Shown here piece after piece: positions 34,136 through 44,020 of a DNA stretch of 64,000 nt. The position numbers and the translations under genes were made by a program. The notes beneath the pieces were generated by a model. It saw only the letters and a program-made list of their open reading frames with translations, was not told where the DNA came from and searched no databases. Source of the stretch: Wohlfahrtiimonas larvae (GTDB taxonomy: Bacteria > Pseudomonadota > Gammaproteobacteria > Cardiobacteriales > Wohlfahrtiimonadaceae); contig NZ_BAABKE010000001.1 in assembly GCF_039543665.1 (NCBI RefSeq), positions 186,001-250,000 on the forward strand, given 5' to 3'. How positions within the stretch are numbered: the first letter of the stretch is position 1; every line of letters begins with the position of its first letter.

Positions 34136-35890
34136 GTGGCAATAAATCCAACACAAACAGATGCAAACCCAAGCACTCAATCACAGAGCCTAACAATGAC
34201 GCGATTAATGCAAAATAATCTTGTAAAAGCGTTATTGGCAAAATCAATCATTACAAAAGAACATCTAGATCGAGCAGATACTTTAATGCAGGCTGAACGA
34301 TGCTCTTTTGTTAAAGCTTTGTTGACTCTGAATATTTCAGCGAATGAAATTTATAAAGTGACTCAAGAGATATCTAATGCACCGCGTTTTGATATGCGAG
34401 CATTTGATTTAAGTATTAAGCAACCTGATTTTTTGACAACAGAAGAAATGGAAAAAAACTTGATTTTTCCATTACGTTTAAAAAATGGCATTTTATATGT
34501 CGCAGTTGCTGATCCATTTGATTCTAGAATGTTAGAAACATTGAGATTTAAATCTCGAGCGATTATTGAACCTGTATTGGTGGCACCATCGCAGTTAGTG
34601 GCACAATTTCAATCACATGGTGGTGTTAATCGTGAAAAATTACAAAATCTTTTTAATCAAATGGAGAAAGAAAAGCCATCAGATCAGGATAATAGTGAAG
34701 CAGCTGTTACCTTTGATCTATTGAGTGAAACGGATAACTCTCCAATTATTCGATTCATTAATGGTGTTTTGGCAGATGCAATTACGCGCGGTGTTTCGGA
34801 TCTTCACTTTGAGCCCTATGAACATAGCTATCGTATTCGTTTTAGAATTGATGGTGTTTTACAAGAAGCCTTTGCACCACCTGAAGCATTTAGAGATCAG
34901 ATTGCTGCGCGTATCAAAGTCATGTCGCAACTGGATATTACAGAAAAACGTGTACCACAGGATGGGCGTATTAAAGTTTCCTTAAAAGGAAAAATTATTG
35001 ATTTCCGTATCAGCGTTTGCCCAACATTGTGGGGTGAAAAAGTTGTTATGCGTATTTTAGATAGCTCGGCTGCGAATTTGAATATTGAAATTCTGGGTTT
35101 TACTGATATCCAAAAGAAAAATATTTTTGATGCGATTGCAAAACCTCAAGGAATGATTTTAGTTACAGGGCCAACAGGTTCAGGTAAAACCGTTACACTC
35201 TATACATGCTTGGGTATTTTAAATAAACCAACCACAAATATTTCAACTGCAGAAGATCCTGTTGAAATTAACTTGGAAGGTATCAATCAGGTACCAGTGA
35301 ACCCAAAAGTTGGTTTGGACTTTGCGGCTGCCTTGAAATCATTCTTACGACAAGATCCAGATATCATTATGGTGGGTGAAATTCGAGATTTGGAAACAGC
35401 AGATATTGCAATTAAAGCAGCCCAAACAGGTCACTTAGTGTTATCAACTTTGCATACGAATTCAGCTCCTGAAACATTAACGCGTTTGATTAATATGGGT
35501 GTGGAAACATTTAATATTGCATCCACTGTTCACTTGATCATTGCACAGCGACTAGCAAGACGATTATGTTCATATTGTAAAGAGCCAGTACGTGTTGATC
35601 CTCGAACTTTGGAAGGTTTAGGTTTTACATCCATGCAGCTAACAGGTGAAATTTTTGGACCTGTAGGTTGTGATATGTGTAATAAAGGTTACAAAGGGCG
35701 CGTAGGTATTTATGAAGTCATGCCAATTTCTGATACGATGGAGCGCATGATTTTGGATAAAGCAAGTGCTGTTGATATTGCAGATCAAGCAGAATTAGAA
35801 GGTGTTGATAGTATTCGTAAATCTGCAATCAAAGCAGTTGTTGCAGGTGTTACAAGTGTTGATGAATTGTTACGTGTAACCACAGATTAA
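34136..35890 (+). CDS. pilB: Type IV pilus assembly ATPase PilB
   Basis: A 584-aa hexameric extension motor of type IV pili (GspE family). The N-terminal MshEN-type domain covers about residues 20-165. The C-terminal ATPase has Walker A GPTGSGKT near 345, the Asp box IRDLETADIAIKAAQTGHLVLSTLHTN near 418-444, and the zinc tetracysteine module C-x2-C...C-x2-C (CSYC and CDMC near 477-520). The start is GTG with GAGAG about 8 nt upstream; an ATG at 34196 is also in frame. A TATAAT at 34085 may be its -10. pilC and pilD lie 14 kb away. Confidence 0.94.
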   Translation: MAINPTQTDANPSTQSQSLTMTRLMQNNLVKALLAKSIITKEHLDRADTLMQAERCSFVKALLTLNISANEIYKVTQEISNAPRFDMRAFDLSIKQPDFLTTEEMEKNLIFPLRLKNGILYVAVADPFDSRMLETLRFKSRAIIEPVLVAPSQLVAQFQSHGGVNREKLQNLFNQMEKEKPSDQDNSEAAVTFDLLSETDNSPIIRFINGVLADAITRGVSDLHFEPYEHSYRIRFRIDGVLQEAFAPPEAFRDQIAARIKVMSQLDITEKRVPQDGRIKVSLKGKIIDFRISVCPTLWGEKVVMRILDSSAANLNIEILGFTDIQKKNIFDAIAKPQGMILVTGPTGSGKTVTLYTCLGILNKPTTNISTAEDPVEINLEGINQVPVNPKVGLDFAAALKSFLRQDPDIIMVGEIRDLETADIAIKAAQTGHLVLSTLHTNSAPETLTRLINMGVETFNIASTVHLIIAQRLARRLCSYCKEPVRVDPRTLEGLGFTSMQLTGEIFGPVGCDMCNKGYKGRVGIYEVMPISDTMERMILDKASAVDIADQAELEGVDSIRKSAIKAVVAGVTSVDELLRVTTD

Positions 35891-35910
35891 TTAATAGTTG
35901 GAGATTAAGG

Positions 35911-36291
35911 ATGAAAAAAGTTGTTAATTCACCTCGTGCACCCAAGGCGGTAGGGCCTTATTCACAAGCACAAATTTTTAAAGATTTATTGTTCACATCA
36001 GGTCAAATTCCATTGGATCCAGAAACGGGTGCAGTAGTTGGTAATGATGTTAAAACTCAAGCACAACGTGTATTTGAAAACTTGAAAGCAGTTTTGGATG
36101 AAGCTGGTGCATCATTTGATACAGTTTTAAAAGCAACGTGTTACTTAAAAGATATGGAAGATTTTGTGGATTTTAATGAAATTTATGCTCATTATTTGGG
36201 TGAAAGTTTGCCTGCACGTTCATGTTTTGAAGTCGCGCGTTTACCAAAAGATGTTCTATGTGAAGTAGAATTAATTGCGTATATTAAATAA
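35911..36291 (+). CDS. ridA: RidA-family reactive intermediate deaminase
   Basis: A 126-aa RidA (YjgF) enzyme that hydrolyses reactive enamines/imines such as 2-aminoacrylate. It has the family motifs PRAPKAVGPYSQAQ at the N-terminus (Tyr near 18), TSGQIPLDPETG near 30, the Arg of LPARSCFEVARLPKD near 104-110, and the ending CEVELIAYI. AGGA precedes the ATG. rsuA starts on the base after its stop. Confidence 0.93.
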   Translation: MKKVVNSPRAPKAVGPYSQAQIFKDLLFTSGQIPLDPETGAVVGNDVKTQAQRVFENLKAVLDEAGASFDTVLKATCYLKDMEDFVDFNEIYAHYLGESLPARSCFEVARLPKDVLCEVELIAYIK

Positions 36292-36981
36292 ATGCGTTTA
36301 GATCAATTTCTTCAGAAAACTTTAGGTGTTTCTAGACAAGATGCAAGAAGTATCCTAAAGAGTAAAAAAGTGGTAGTGAACGGAGAAATGGTCAAGCAAG
36401 CAAAGCATCAACTCGATCTATCTCAGGATCGAGTTTTTTATTGTGATGATGAGCTTGTTTACCAAGAGTTTTTCTACTTTATGTTAAATAAACCCAAAGG
36501 TTTTGTTTCTAGTCATACGCATGATGGTGGTACGCCTATTTATGATTTACTGGAGGATTATTCCTTTGTGGATCTGCATTGTGCTGGGCGATTGGATGTA
36601 GATACAACAGGATTAGTTTTGGTCACTAATGATGGGCAATGGTCGCATCGTGTTGCACATCCTAATCAGAATTGTTTTAAGCGTTATTTGGTGACATTAG
36701 CTAATGAAATTACCAAAGGGGCTATTGCTCAACTGGAAAATGGCGTAGAGTTGCATGAAGGCAAAGCTTTGCCTGCAAAAGTTGAAGTGATTTCGCCACG
36801 GCAGATTTATTTAGAAATCAGTGAAGGGAAGTTCCATCAAGTTAAACGTATGTTGAAAGCTGTGGGTAACGAAGTGGTGGAGTTGCATCGTGATCGTATA
36901 GGGAGTATCAGTTTAGGTGATTTAGCTGAAGGCGATTATCGAGAATTAACAGATGCTGAGATTGAGGAGTTTGTAGCGTGA
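36292..36981 (+). CDS. rsuA: 16S rRNA pseudouridine(516) synthase RsuA-like
   Basis: A 229-aa pseudouridine synthase of the RsuA/RluB/E/F family. An S4 domain covers residues 1-50 (MRLDQFLQKTLGVSRQDAR). The catalytic motif CAGRLDVDTTGLVLVTNDG, with the active Asp, lies near 97-115, and KFHQVKRMLKAVGNEV near 184. The length matches RsuA (231 aa). There is no SD, because the ATG directly follows the ridA stop, so translation is probably coupled. It overlaps the next gene (GTGA). Confidence 0.9.
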   Translation: MRLDQFLQKTLGVSRQDARSILKSKKVVVNGEMVKQAKHQLDLSQDRVFYCDDELVYQEFFYFMLNKPKGFVSSHTHDGGTPIYDLLEDYSFVDLHCAGRLDVDTTGLVLVTNDGQWSHRVAHPNQNCFKRYLVTLANEITKGAIAQLENGVELHEGKALPAKVEVISPRQIYLEISEGKFHQVKRMLKAVGNEVVELHRDRIGSISLGDLAEGDYRELTDAEIEEFVA

Positions 36982-38015
36982 GTGAAGCATTCAGTGCATT
37001 GTCTAATGTTGCACAAAAATACTCAGATTTAAAATCATTATGGTTTGTGGATGAAAATTATGATGTTTCTGATCATCCCATTTTGATTACATCCACAGAA
37101 TCTATCACTAATCGCATCGAGATTGCAGATTATTTAAAGCAATATAACATTGTCAATTTATCAGATTATGATTGCACACAATATCATGATGAAAGTTTTG
37201 ATATTGTTTATTTGCGAGTGCCAAAAGCTAAAGCATTATTGAATCATTGGATTCGTGAAGCAATGCGCATATTAAAATCCAAAGGTAGATTGATTTGTGT
37301 GGGTTTTAATGATGAAGGTATTAAGAATACTTTCAAGAAAATTGAGAAAGCATTTGGTGAATTGGTTGAGCAAGAGCTATTGGGCAAAGGGTTGAGAATT
37401 GCAGAGTTTTCTTTGATTAATCCACAGATTGATCAAATTGAGGATCGTGATTATACAGTTGTAAAATCTATTGAGAATGAATTGTCTTTAAATCTATCGA
37501 GTAAAGCAGGGATTTATGGTGCAGACAAAATAGATCAGGGCAGTTTGTTCTTATGTGAAACAGTGTGTCAGCATTATGATCATCAAACTTTTGAGAAAGT
37601 ATTAGATATGGGATGTGGCAATGGTTTAATTTCATTGCTGCTTGCCAAAACTTTTGTATCCAGTGAGTTCATTGCGACGGATAATAATATTACGGCGACA
37701 ACATTGTGTGAATTTAACTTTACACAAAATAATGTGAATGGTGTAGTGATATTAGATGATTGTGCGCGTACGATTGAATCACAAAAGTTTAATTTGATTG
37801 TGAGTAATCCACCTTTTCATCAGGGGTTTGAAACTTCTGAAAATTTAACCATTCGTTTTTTAGCAGCAACTGAACGTTTATTGGCTAAAAAAGGTGAAGC
37901 TTGGTTTGTGATGAATCGTTTTTTAAAGATTGAATCTTTGGCAAAAAAAACTTCTTTACAAATGGACTTAATGAATGAAAATTCACAATTTAAAGTCTTA
38001 AGATTTAGAAAATAG
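36978..38015 (+). CDS. rsmC: RsmC-like rRNA (guanine-N2) methyltransferase
   Basis: A 345-aa SAM-dependent methyltransferase with an N-terminal non-catalytic domain and a C-terminal class I domain, as in RsmC. SAM motif I is VLDMGCGNGLISLLLA near residue 209, and the catalytic NPPFHQG near 276. E. coli RsmC (343 aa) methylates G1207 of 16S rRNA. The GTG start overlaps the rsuA stop (GTGA), so two 16S-modifying enzymes form one operon with ridA. The N-terminal half is poorly conserved, so RlmG is the alternative. Confidence 0.85.
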   Translation: MSEAFSALSNVAQKYSDLKSLWFVDENYDVSDHPILITSTESITNRIEIADYLKQYNIVNLSDYDCTQYHDESFDIVYLRVPKAKALLNHWIREAMRILKSKGRLICVGFNDEGIKNTFKKIEKAFGELVEQELLGKGLRIAEFSLINPQIDQIEDRDYTVVKSIENELSLNLSSKAGIYGADKIDQGSLFLCETVCQHYDHQTFEKVLDMGCGNGLISLLLAKTFVSSEFIATDNNITATTLCEFNFTQNNVNGVVILDDCARTIESQKFNLIVSNPPFHQGFETSENLTIRFLAATERLLAKKGEAWFVMNRFLKIESLAKKTSLQMDLMNENSQFKVLRFRK

Positions 38016-38036
38016 TCACTAAAAATTAGGCTATAA

Positions 38037-38070
38037 AAAAATCCCATAATTCTCAGATTATGGGATTTTA
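38037..38070. terminator. Terminator between rsmC and pckA
   Basis: A 13-bp stem AAAATCCCATAAT / ATTATGGGATTTT, 6-nt loop. The T-run is strongest on the minus strand, so it mainly ends pckA and partly rsmC. Confidence 0.85.
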
Positions 38071-38091
38071 TTTTATTAAAAAAAACTAAAA

Positions 38092-39705
38092 TTAGTCTTT
38101 CTTAGGACCTGCTGCAACTAAGGATGCACCTAAATCTGTATCTGTATAGCGTGCAAAGTTATTAACAAAACGTTCTGCTAAATCTGTTGCTTTAACTTCC
38201 CATTCAGATTCAGCTGTATAGGTTTTGCGTGGGTCTAATAGTTGTGCATCAACATTTGGTAATTCTGTTGGCATTTCTAAGTTAAAAATTGGCAATGTTG
38301 CTGTTGGTAATTGATCAATTTCACCACTCAAAATTGAGTTGATGATTGTGCGTGTATCTTTCAAAGAAATACGCTTGCCAGTACCATTCCAGCCGGTGTT
38401 AACTAAGTATGCTTCTGCTCCTGATTCTTGCATTCTCTTAACTAATACATCTGAGTATTGAGTTGGGTGAAGTAGTAAGAATGCTGCGCCAAAACATGCT
38501 GAGAATGTTGGTGTTGGTTCAGTAATACCACGCTCTGTACCTGCAACTTTTGAGGTAAAGCCAGATAAGAAGTAGTACTGAGTTTGTTCAGGTGTTAGTT
38601 TAGATACAGGTGGGAATACACCGAATGCATCTGCTGTTAAGAAAATAACTTTCTTTGCAGCACCTGCTTTAGAGATAGGTTCGACAATATTTTCAATGTG
38701 GTTGATAGGATAAGAAACTCGTGTATTTTCAGTTTTTGAGCCATCATTGAAATCAACAGTACCATCTTCTAATACAACAACATTTTCTAACAATGCATCA
38801 CGGCGGATTGCACCATAGATTTCAGGTTCGGCAGCTGCAGATAAGTTAATAGTTTTTGCATAACAACCACCTTCAAAGTTAAATACACCATCATCATCCC
38901 AGCCATGTTCATCATCGCCAATTAATTCACGATTGGGATCTGTAGATAATGTTGTTTTACCTGTACCAGAAAGGCCGAAGAATACTGCAACATCACCATC
39001 TTTGCCAACGTTAGCAGAGCAGTGCATAGAAGCAATGCCTTTTAATGGTAATAAGTAGTTCATTACAGAGAATAGGCCTTTTTTCATTTCACCGCCGTAC
39101 CAAGTACCGCCGATTAATTGGATATTTTCTGTTAAGTTGAAAGCTACAAAATTTTCTGAGTGTAAGCCATGCTCTTTCCAATTAGGATCAGAACATTTTG
39201 CGCCATTCATAACTGTGAAGTTAGGCTCAAATTCTGCTAACTCTTCAGCCGTTGGGCGAATGAACATATTTGTTACAAAATGAGCTTGCCATGCAACTTC
39301 AGTGATAAAACGCACGCTTAAACGTGTGTCTTTATTCGCACCACAAAAAGCATCTACAATGAATAGTTTTTTATTGGTTAATTGAGTTGTGACAACGTCT
39401 TTCAAGGCTGACCATGATTCTTGTGATAAAGGGTCATTGTCATTCTTTACACCGCCAGTGCCATTCCACCAAACAGTATTTTCAGTTGTTGCATCTTTAA
39501 CAATAAATTTATCTTTTGGAGAACGACCAGTAAAAATACCAGTGTCTACTGCCAACGCACCTAAATTTGTTAAGGTTGCTTTCTCAAAACCAGTTAATGA
39601 TGGATCCATTTCTGCTTCATATAGCGCATCATAGCTAGGATTATAGATAATCTCAGATGCTACAATGTTATGTGATTGCAAAAATGCCTTAATCTTGTCG
39701 ATCAT
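38092..39705 (-). CDS. pckA: Phosphoenolpyruvate carboxykinase (ATP)
   Basis: A 537-aa gluconeogenic enzyme that converts oxaloacetate and ATP to PEP, CO2 and ADP. Kinase-1a motif GLSGTGKTTLS lies near 244-254, RFITEVAWQAHF near 129, and NTGWNGTGKRISLKDTR near 428-444. The length is normal (E. coli 540 aa). GGAGAGA precedes the ATG. It stands alone between terminators and has its own promoter with an inverted repeat over the -10. Confidence 0.96.
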   Translation of the reverse strand: MIDKIKAFLQSHNIVASEIIYNPSYDALYEAEMDPSLTGFEKATLTNLGALAVDTGIFTGRSPKDKFIVKDATTENTVWWNGTGGVKNDNDPLSQESWSALKDVVTTQLTNKKLFIVDAFCGANKDTRLSVRFITEVAWQAHFVTNMFIRPTAEELAEFEPNFTVMNGAKCSDPNWKEHGLHSENFVAFNLTENIQLIGGTWYGGEMKKGLFSVMNYLLPLKGIASMHCSANVGKDGDVAVFFGLSGTGKTTLSTDPNRELIGDDEHGWDDDGVFNFEGGCYAKTINLSAAAEPEIYGAIRRDALLENVVVLEDGTVDFNDGSKTENTRVSYPINHIENIVEPISKAGAAKKVIFLTADAFGVFPPVSKLTPEQTQYYFLSGFTSKVAGTERGITEPTPTFSACFGAAFLLLHPTQYSDVLVKRMQESGAEAYLVNTGWNGTGKRISLKDTRTIINSILSGEIDQLPTATLPIFNLEMPTELPNVDAQLLDPRKTYTAESEWEVKATDLAERFVNNFARYTDTDLGASLVAAGPKKD

Positions 39706-39752
39706 TTCAATCTCTCCGGGATGATTGTCAGTGTAAAGTAAAAATATTAAAG

Positions 39753-39770
39753 TTCGATATTATACTCGAA
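39753..39770 (-). promoter_or_regulatory. pckA -10 region inside an inverted repeat
   Basis: On the minus strand a perfect TATAAT (39759-39764) lies within TTCGA-N8-TCGAA. The gap to the ATG is about 48 nt. The -35 is poor, so an activator or a repressor acting at the repeat is possible. Confidence 0.45.
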
Positions 39771-39805
39771 TGCTACTCTTTTACTACAGCTGATTGGGTT
39801 GAATA

Positions 39806-40972
39806 CTAAAATAACTGTGTTTTAACCTTTTGAAATTTGTGCTGGAATTTGTATTTAAACTTATCCCAATAGCGCTTTACAAAGCTCGCTTCCTCAATGG
39901 TACTTTCTGCATACAATGGTGCTGTTAAGATTGTTTTATTACCGTTCTTAACAATATATTTACCTATGGGGGCGCCTTTTTCAATCGGTGCTAATAATGG
40001 TTTTTGAACTTCAACAGATGATGTTAATTCCGAATATTGACCACGCGGATATGTTACATAAATGTTTTGATCTGATACTAATTTCACATAATCTGCATTA
40101 CCTTCATGTACAGGTGATTCTAAGATTATTTGATTCTGATCATATAATTTCTTGTGTTCAAAGTTAAGAAAAGCATAGTTAAGAAGCTCTGTGGATAATT
40201 GAGCTCGCTCTTTTTCATTGTTGGTACCAAGTACAACAACGATAACCCTAAACCCATTACGAACTGCGCTTGATGCAAGGTTATAACCTGCCGAATTGGT
40301 GTGGCCTGTTTTAATGCCATCTACGCTGGGGTCTGTCCATAATAGTGTATTACGATTTTTTTGTAGAATGTTGTTCCATGTAAAAGATTTTTGGGAATAG
40401 ATTTTATAATGCTCTGGGAAATCTTTAATTAAGTGGCGAGATAATATTGCTAAGTCGTAAGCACTGCTATAATGATTTGCATGAGGTAAGCCTGATGCGT
40501 TCATAAAGTTACTATCTTTCATGCCCAATTCTTGTGCTTTTTTATTCATTTCCATTGCAAAAATAGATTCGCTACCGTAGAGGTATTCAGCGAGTGCAAT
40601 AGATGAGTCATTACCTGATTGAATGACGAGCCCTAAGACTAAATCATGAACAGTAATTTTAGAGCCCGCTTCTGCAAACATGCGAGAGCCTTCCTGCGAT
40701 TGTGCATAAGGAGAAATAGTGACTTGTGCATCTTCTTGGATTACGCCTTTTTCTATAGCTTCAGCGACTAAATAGCTTGTCATCACTTTGGTGACACTTG
40801 CAGGTTCTAAACGCTGATGGCCATTATAATCAGCTAAGATTTCACCTGTGTCATAATCCATGATTACCCAAGCTTTAACAGGCACACTCACGGGGATAGG
40901 TGGTAGTTGTTGCGCAAAACCAGCCCCACTTGTTGATAGAACTGAAAGGCATACTAAAAGAATTTTTTTCAT
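39806..40972 (-). CDS. dacA: D-alanyl-D-alanine carboxypeptidase (PBP5/6 type)
   Basis: A 388-aa penicillin-binding protein that trims the terminal D-Ala of pentapeptides. A signal peptide ends near residue 20 (GFA-QQ). The active site is SVTK near 59-62, SGN near 118, and KTGHTNSAG near 215. A PBP5 C-terminal beta domain follows, then an amphipathic membrane-anchoring helix (KRYWDKFKYKFQHKFQK). It is the last gene of the elongasome operon; no terminator hairpin is obvious before pckA's promoter. Confidence 0.95.
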   Translation of the reverse strand: MKKILLVCLSVLSTSGAGFAQQLPPIPVSVPVKAWVIMDYDTGEILADYNGHQRLEPASVTKVMTSYLVAEAIEKGVIQEDAQVTISPYAQSQEGSRMFAEAGSKITVHDLVLGLVIQSGNDSSIALAEYLYGSESIFAMEMNKKAQELGMKDSNFMNASGLPHANHYSSAYDLAILSRHLIKDFPEHYKIYSQKSFTWNNILQKNRNTLLWTDPSVDGIKTGHTNSAGYNLASSAVRNGFRVIVVVLGTNNEKERAQLSTELLNYAFLNFEHKKLYDQNQIILESPVHEGNADYVKLVSDQNIYVTYPRGQYSELTSSVEVQKPLLAPIEKGAPIGKYIVKNGNKTILTAPLYAESTIEEASFVKRYWDKFKYKFQHKFQKVKTQLF

Positions 40973-40988
40973 AAAACTACTCTATACT

Positions 40989-41831
40989 TTATGGTTGAAG
41001 ATTAAAAGTTTTAGCAGATAGCCCTTGATTCTTAAATGAAAAAGCGGCTTCTTCTGCATCGTATTGTGTATTATAACGGTGAACAATTACTCGGTAAAAC
41101 TGACCATCATAATGTACTTCTGCGGGTAAATTGTAAGTTTGTCTAATTTGGTCTTGGTAATTGGCTGCATTATACTCACTGCTATATGCATTCAGTTGAA
41201 CAGTATATGTACCACTATTTTGATAGGTAGGTGGCGGCACATAAGCTGCTTCATTTGTGACTTCAATTTTATCACCACGAGAATCAGAGAAAGAAACATC
41301 AGGCGTATAAGTATGCCCATAAGCTGCTTTATTGCCATTGAGATATTGATAAGGTTTTAATGCCTCAACTTTAACTTTAGCTGTTCCTTTAGCAATGACG
41401 CCTAAATCTTTTGCAGCTTGGTAAGACAGATCAATGATTCGGCCTTTGGAGAAAGGACCTCTGTCATCGACGCGTAAATTAACAGTTTTACCATTTTCTA
41501 GATTAGTAACTTTGACATAGGTAGGTATTGGTAATGTTTTATGGGCAGCAGAATAGCTATACATATTATATGGTGTTCCACTAGATGTACGTTTGCCATG
41601 AAAATCTTTACCATACCAGGATGCAATACCAACCTCGCTATAGCCTTTAGATGTTTCTTTGACTTTATAAGTTTCCCCCATAACTTTGTAGCTTTTAGGG
41701 TTACCATATTTACTGACAGGTTCTTCTTTAGGGACAGCACCATGTTTGGATGCTTTATTCTTAGTCTTACTACCACACCCAACGATCAAGAGGGAAAAAA
41801 TGACTAATAAGATAATATTACGATTAGGCAT
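40989..41831 (-). CDS. rlpA: RlpA-family lipoprotein lytic transglycosylase
   Basis: A 280-aa outer-membrane lipoprotein (lipobox VGC, Cys19). The double-psi beta-barrel domain has GIASWYGKDFHGKRTSSG near 69-86 and the acidic RVDDRGPF near 121-128 (catalytic Asp). A SPOR domain in the last 70 residues (TYTVQLNAYSSEYNA) targets denuded septal glycan. It cleaves stem-peptide-free glycan strands. It lies between mltB (3 nt) and dacA (16 nt), as in Pseudomonas. Confidence 0.94.
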   Translation of the reverse strand: MPNRNIILLVIFSLLIVGCGSKTKNKASKHGAVPKEEPVSKYGNPKSYKVMGETYKVKETSKGYSEVGIASWYGKDFHGKRTSSGTPYNMYSYSAAHKTLPIPTYVKVTNLENGKTVNLRVDDRGPFSKGRIIDLSYQAAKDLGVIAKGTAKVKVEALKPYQYLNGNKAAYGHTYTPDVSFSDSRGDKIEVTNEAAYVPPPTYQNSGTYTVQLNAYSSEYNAANYQDQIRQTYNLPAEVHYDGQFYRVIVHRYNTQYDAEEAAFSFKNQGLSAKTFNLQP

Positions 41832-41834
41832 AAG

Positions 41835-42881
41835 TTATTTTCTTTCGTTGATAGCATTGGCTAATTGAGAAACTGCGAGTGCATACATATTGGAATGGTT
41901 ATAGCGTGTGATGACATAAAAATTATAAAATCCAATCCAATATTCGTAATGGTTAGGTGTTACTTCAAATTGCATTAATGTTACAGGGGTGCTGGTATTA
42001 ATAGATGATTGAACACCTAGTTGTTTTAATGTTGATAAGTTGGTTTTAGGAGGACGAACAGGGCCACGTTGGAAATAGCTGCTTACAGCTTGCGGGTTTG
42101 TAACCGAAACTTGTGAGGCTAATTGTCCGCCACGTTGCCATCCATGTTTAGCAAGGTAGTTAGCAACAGAGCCAATAGCGTCTACGGGGTTGTTCCATAA
42201 ATCTTTAATACCATCGCCATCAAAATCAACGGCATAAGCCATATAGCTAGAGGGCATGAATTGTGGATAACCCATTGCACCAGCATAAGATCCTTTGAAA
42301 CTGAATGGATCTCGGTTCATTTTGTAAGCAATATTTAAGAATTTTTGTAATTCATTAGAGAAAAAGTCTGCTCGACGAGGATATTCAAAGCTAAGTGTAG
42401 ATAATGCATCTACCACTGCCCAATTACCACGATTAGCACCATAGCTGGTTTCTACACCAATAATGGCGGTAATCACAGCAGCGGAAACGCCATATTCTGC
42501 TTCTGCACGTAATAAGGCTGATTGGTATTGATGATAGAAGTCAACGCCACCTTTGATTCTATTTTCTGTCATAAAAATTGGACGATAACGACCCCAATTC
42601 ATTTTTTCAGCAGGGCGATTCATTGCATCGATAATAGTGGGTTTAATGGATGCTTTATTCATTGTATTTGTGAGCCATTTTTTATCAATGCCAGTTGATT
42701 TATGGGTTTTGTCAATAAAATTGATGACATCAGGGCGTTGTGCAAGATTTGTTTCTGCTCTCTCTGAATAAGTGGCGGTCGTATTGTAATTGGTCGTTTG
42801 TTGTGGCGCAGTAGAATTGCTTGTACAAGCTGACATGAATAGGATTGTTGAACAGGCTAACCATGGATGTAGTCGTTTCAC
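41835..42881 (-). CDS. mltB: Membrane-bound lytic transglycosylase MltB
   Basis: A 348-aa lipoprotein (lipobox MSAC, Cys19). GH103 features are IIGVETSYGANRG near residues 140-152 with the catalytic Glu, SLSFEYPRRADFF near 163, and GAMGYPQFMPSSYMAYAVDFDGDGIKDLW near 203-232. It makes 1,6-anhydro muropeptides. It overlaps rodA by 4 nt (ATGA) and precedes rlpA by 3 nt. Confidence 0.95.
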   Translation of the reverse strand: MKRLHPWLACSTILFMSACTSNSTAPQQTTNYNTTATYSERAETNLAQRPDVINFIDKTHKSTGIDKKWLTNTMNKASIKPTIIDAMNRPAEKMNWGRYRPIFMTENRIKGGVDFYHQYQSALLRAEAEYGVSAAVITAIIGVETSYGANRGNWAVVDALSTLSFEYPRRADFFSNELQKFLNIAYKMNRDPFSFKGSYAGAMGYPQFMPSSYMAYAVDFDGDGIKDLWNNPVDAIGSVANYLAKHGWQRGGQLASQVSVTNPQAVSSYFQRGPVRPPKTNLSTLKQLGVQSSINTSTPVTLMQFEVTPNHYEYWIGFYNFYVITRYNHSNMYALAVSQLANAINERK

Positions 42882-44020
42882 GTAGTGTATTCCTTTTCTT
42901 TTTTAGGCTCAGGGTGGGCAAATATGCTCATTATTATACCAAATGATAGGAACAAGGTCACAATGGAGGTTCCACCATAGCTAATAAATGGCAATGGTAC
43001 GCCAACAATGGGAAGTAGCCCACTTACCATACCAGCATTGACAAAAATGTAGAAGAAAAAACAGGAAGTAATTGCTGCGCCAATCAACTTATTAAAAGGG
43101 TCTTGTGCTTTATTGATTAGGTAAAAAGCTCTTAAGATGATTAATAAGTATAAACTTAACAAGATAGTAATTCCAACAAATCCAAACTCTTCGGCTGTGA
43201 TCGCATAGATAAAATCAGTTGATGATTCAGGTAAAAATTTGAGAGAGGCTTGTGTACTATTAAGCCATCCTTTGCCATACATTCCACCAGATCCAATGGC
43301 GATTTTAGATTGGATGATTTGGTAGCCTTTACCTAATGGATCGGATTCAGGATCTAAAAGTGTTAATACTCGACCTTTCTGATAATCTTGAAGCCCAAAC
43401 TCCCAAACTATAGGTAGGGCAATACCAATTAAAATGATGGCTAAAATAATATATCGCCATTGAAGTCCGCTGAAAAATATAGCAGTAATGCACGCAAATA
43501 AAATCAGCAATGCTGTTCCTAAATCAGGTTGGTATAGTACTAAGACAAAGGGTGCTATGGTTATAATGAATGCCGTTATAATAACAAAAAAACTAGGTGG
43601 TAAATTGCGATTACTTAGGTAGTAAGCAACCATCATTGGTGCAGATAATTTCATTAACTCAGAGGGCTGAAAACGAATGATTTTTAGATCTAACCAACGA
43701 TGAGAACCATTAACCTCAACACCTATAAAATAAATCAGAACTAAGGATATGATACTGATGGTGAAAAAGATTGGTGTTAGGTTTTTAATAATGTAAGGAG
43801 GGGTAAAGGCTAATATTAGCATTGCAAATATACCAATACCCATGCGCACAGCTTGTGCTTGTACCACTGAAAAGTTCCCGCCTGAGGCACTATATAAAAT
43901 GGTGAGCCCACAAGCACAAACTGCTAGTAATAATAAAAATAAAGTTGTGTCTAAGTGGAAGAGTGCTAATAGCCCTTTGGGTTTGAGGGGCTGATTGATA
44001 TCATAAGGATGTATCATCAT
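42878..44020 (-). CDS. rodA: Rod-shape glycosyltransferase RodA
   Basis: A 380-aa SEDS polymerase with 10 transmembrane helices that extends glycan strands together with PBP2. Visible features are WLDLKIIRFQPSELMKL near 115-131, QPDLGTALL near 169, the W-x2-S-Q loop (GWLNSTQASLKFLPESSTDFIYA near 250-272), and the end VGVPLPFISYGGTS near 345. Two adjacent ATGs (44020, 44017) are possible starts; the second has better SD spacing. It is coupled to mrdA and mltB by 4-nt overlaps. Confidence 0.95.
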   Translation of the reverse strand: MMIHPYDINQPLKPKGLLALFHLDTTLFLLLLAVCACGLTILYSASGGNFSVVQAQAVRMGIGIFAMLILAFTPPYIIKNLTPIFFTISIISLVLIYFIGVEVNGSHRWLDLKIIRFQPSELMKLSAPMMVAYYLSNRNLPPSFFVIITAFIITIAPFVLVLYQPDLGTALLILFACITAIFFSGLQWRYIILAIILIGIALPIVWEFGLQDYQKGRVLTLLDPESDPLGKGYQIIQSKIAIGSGGMYGKGWLNSTQASLKFLPESSTDFIYAITAEEFGFVGITILLSLYLLIILRAFYLINKAQDPFNKLIGAAITSCFFFYIFVNAGMVSGLLPIVGVPLPFISYGGTSIVTLFLSFGIIMSIFAHPEPKKEKEYTT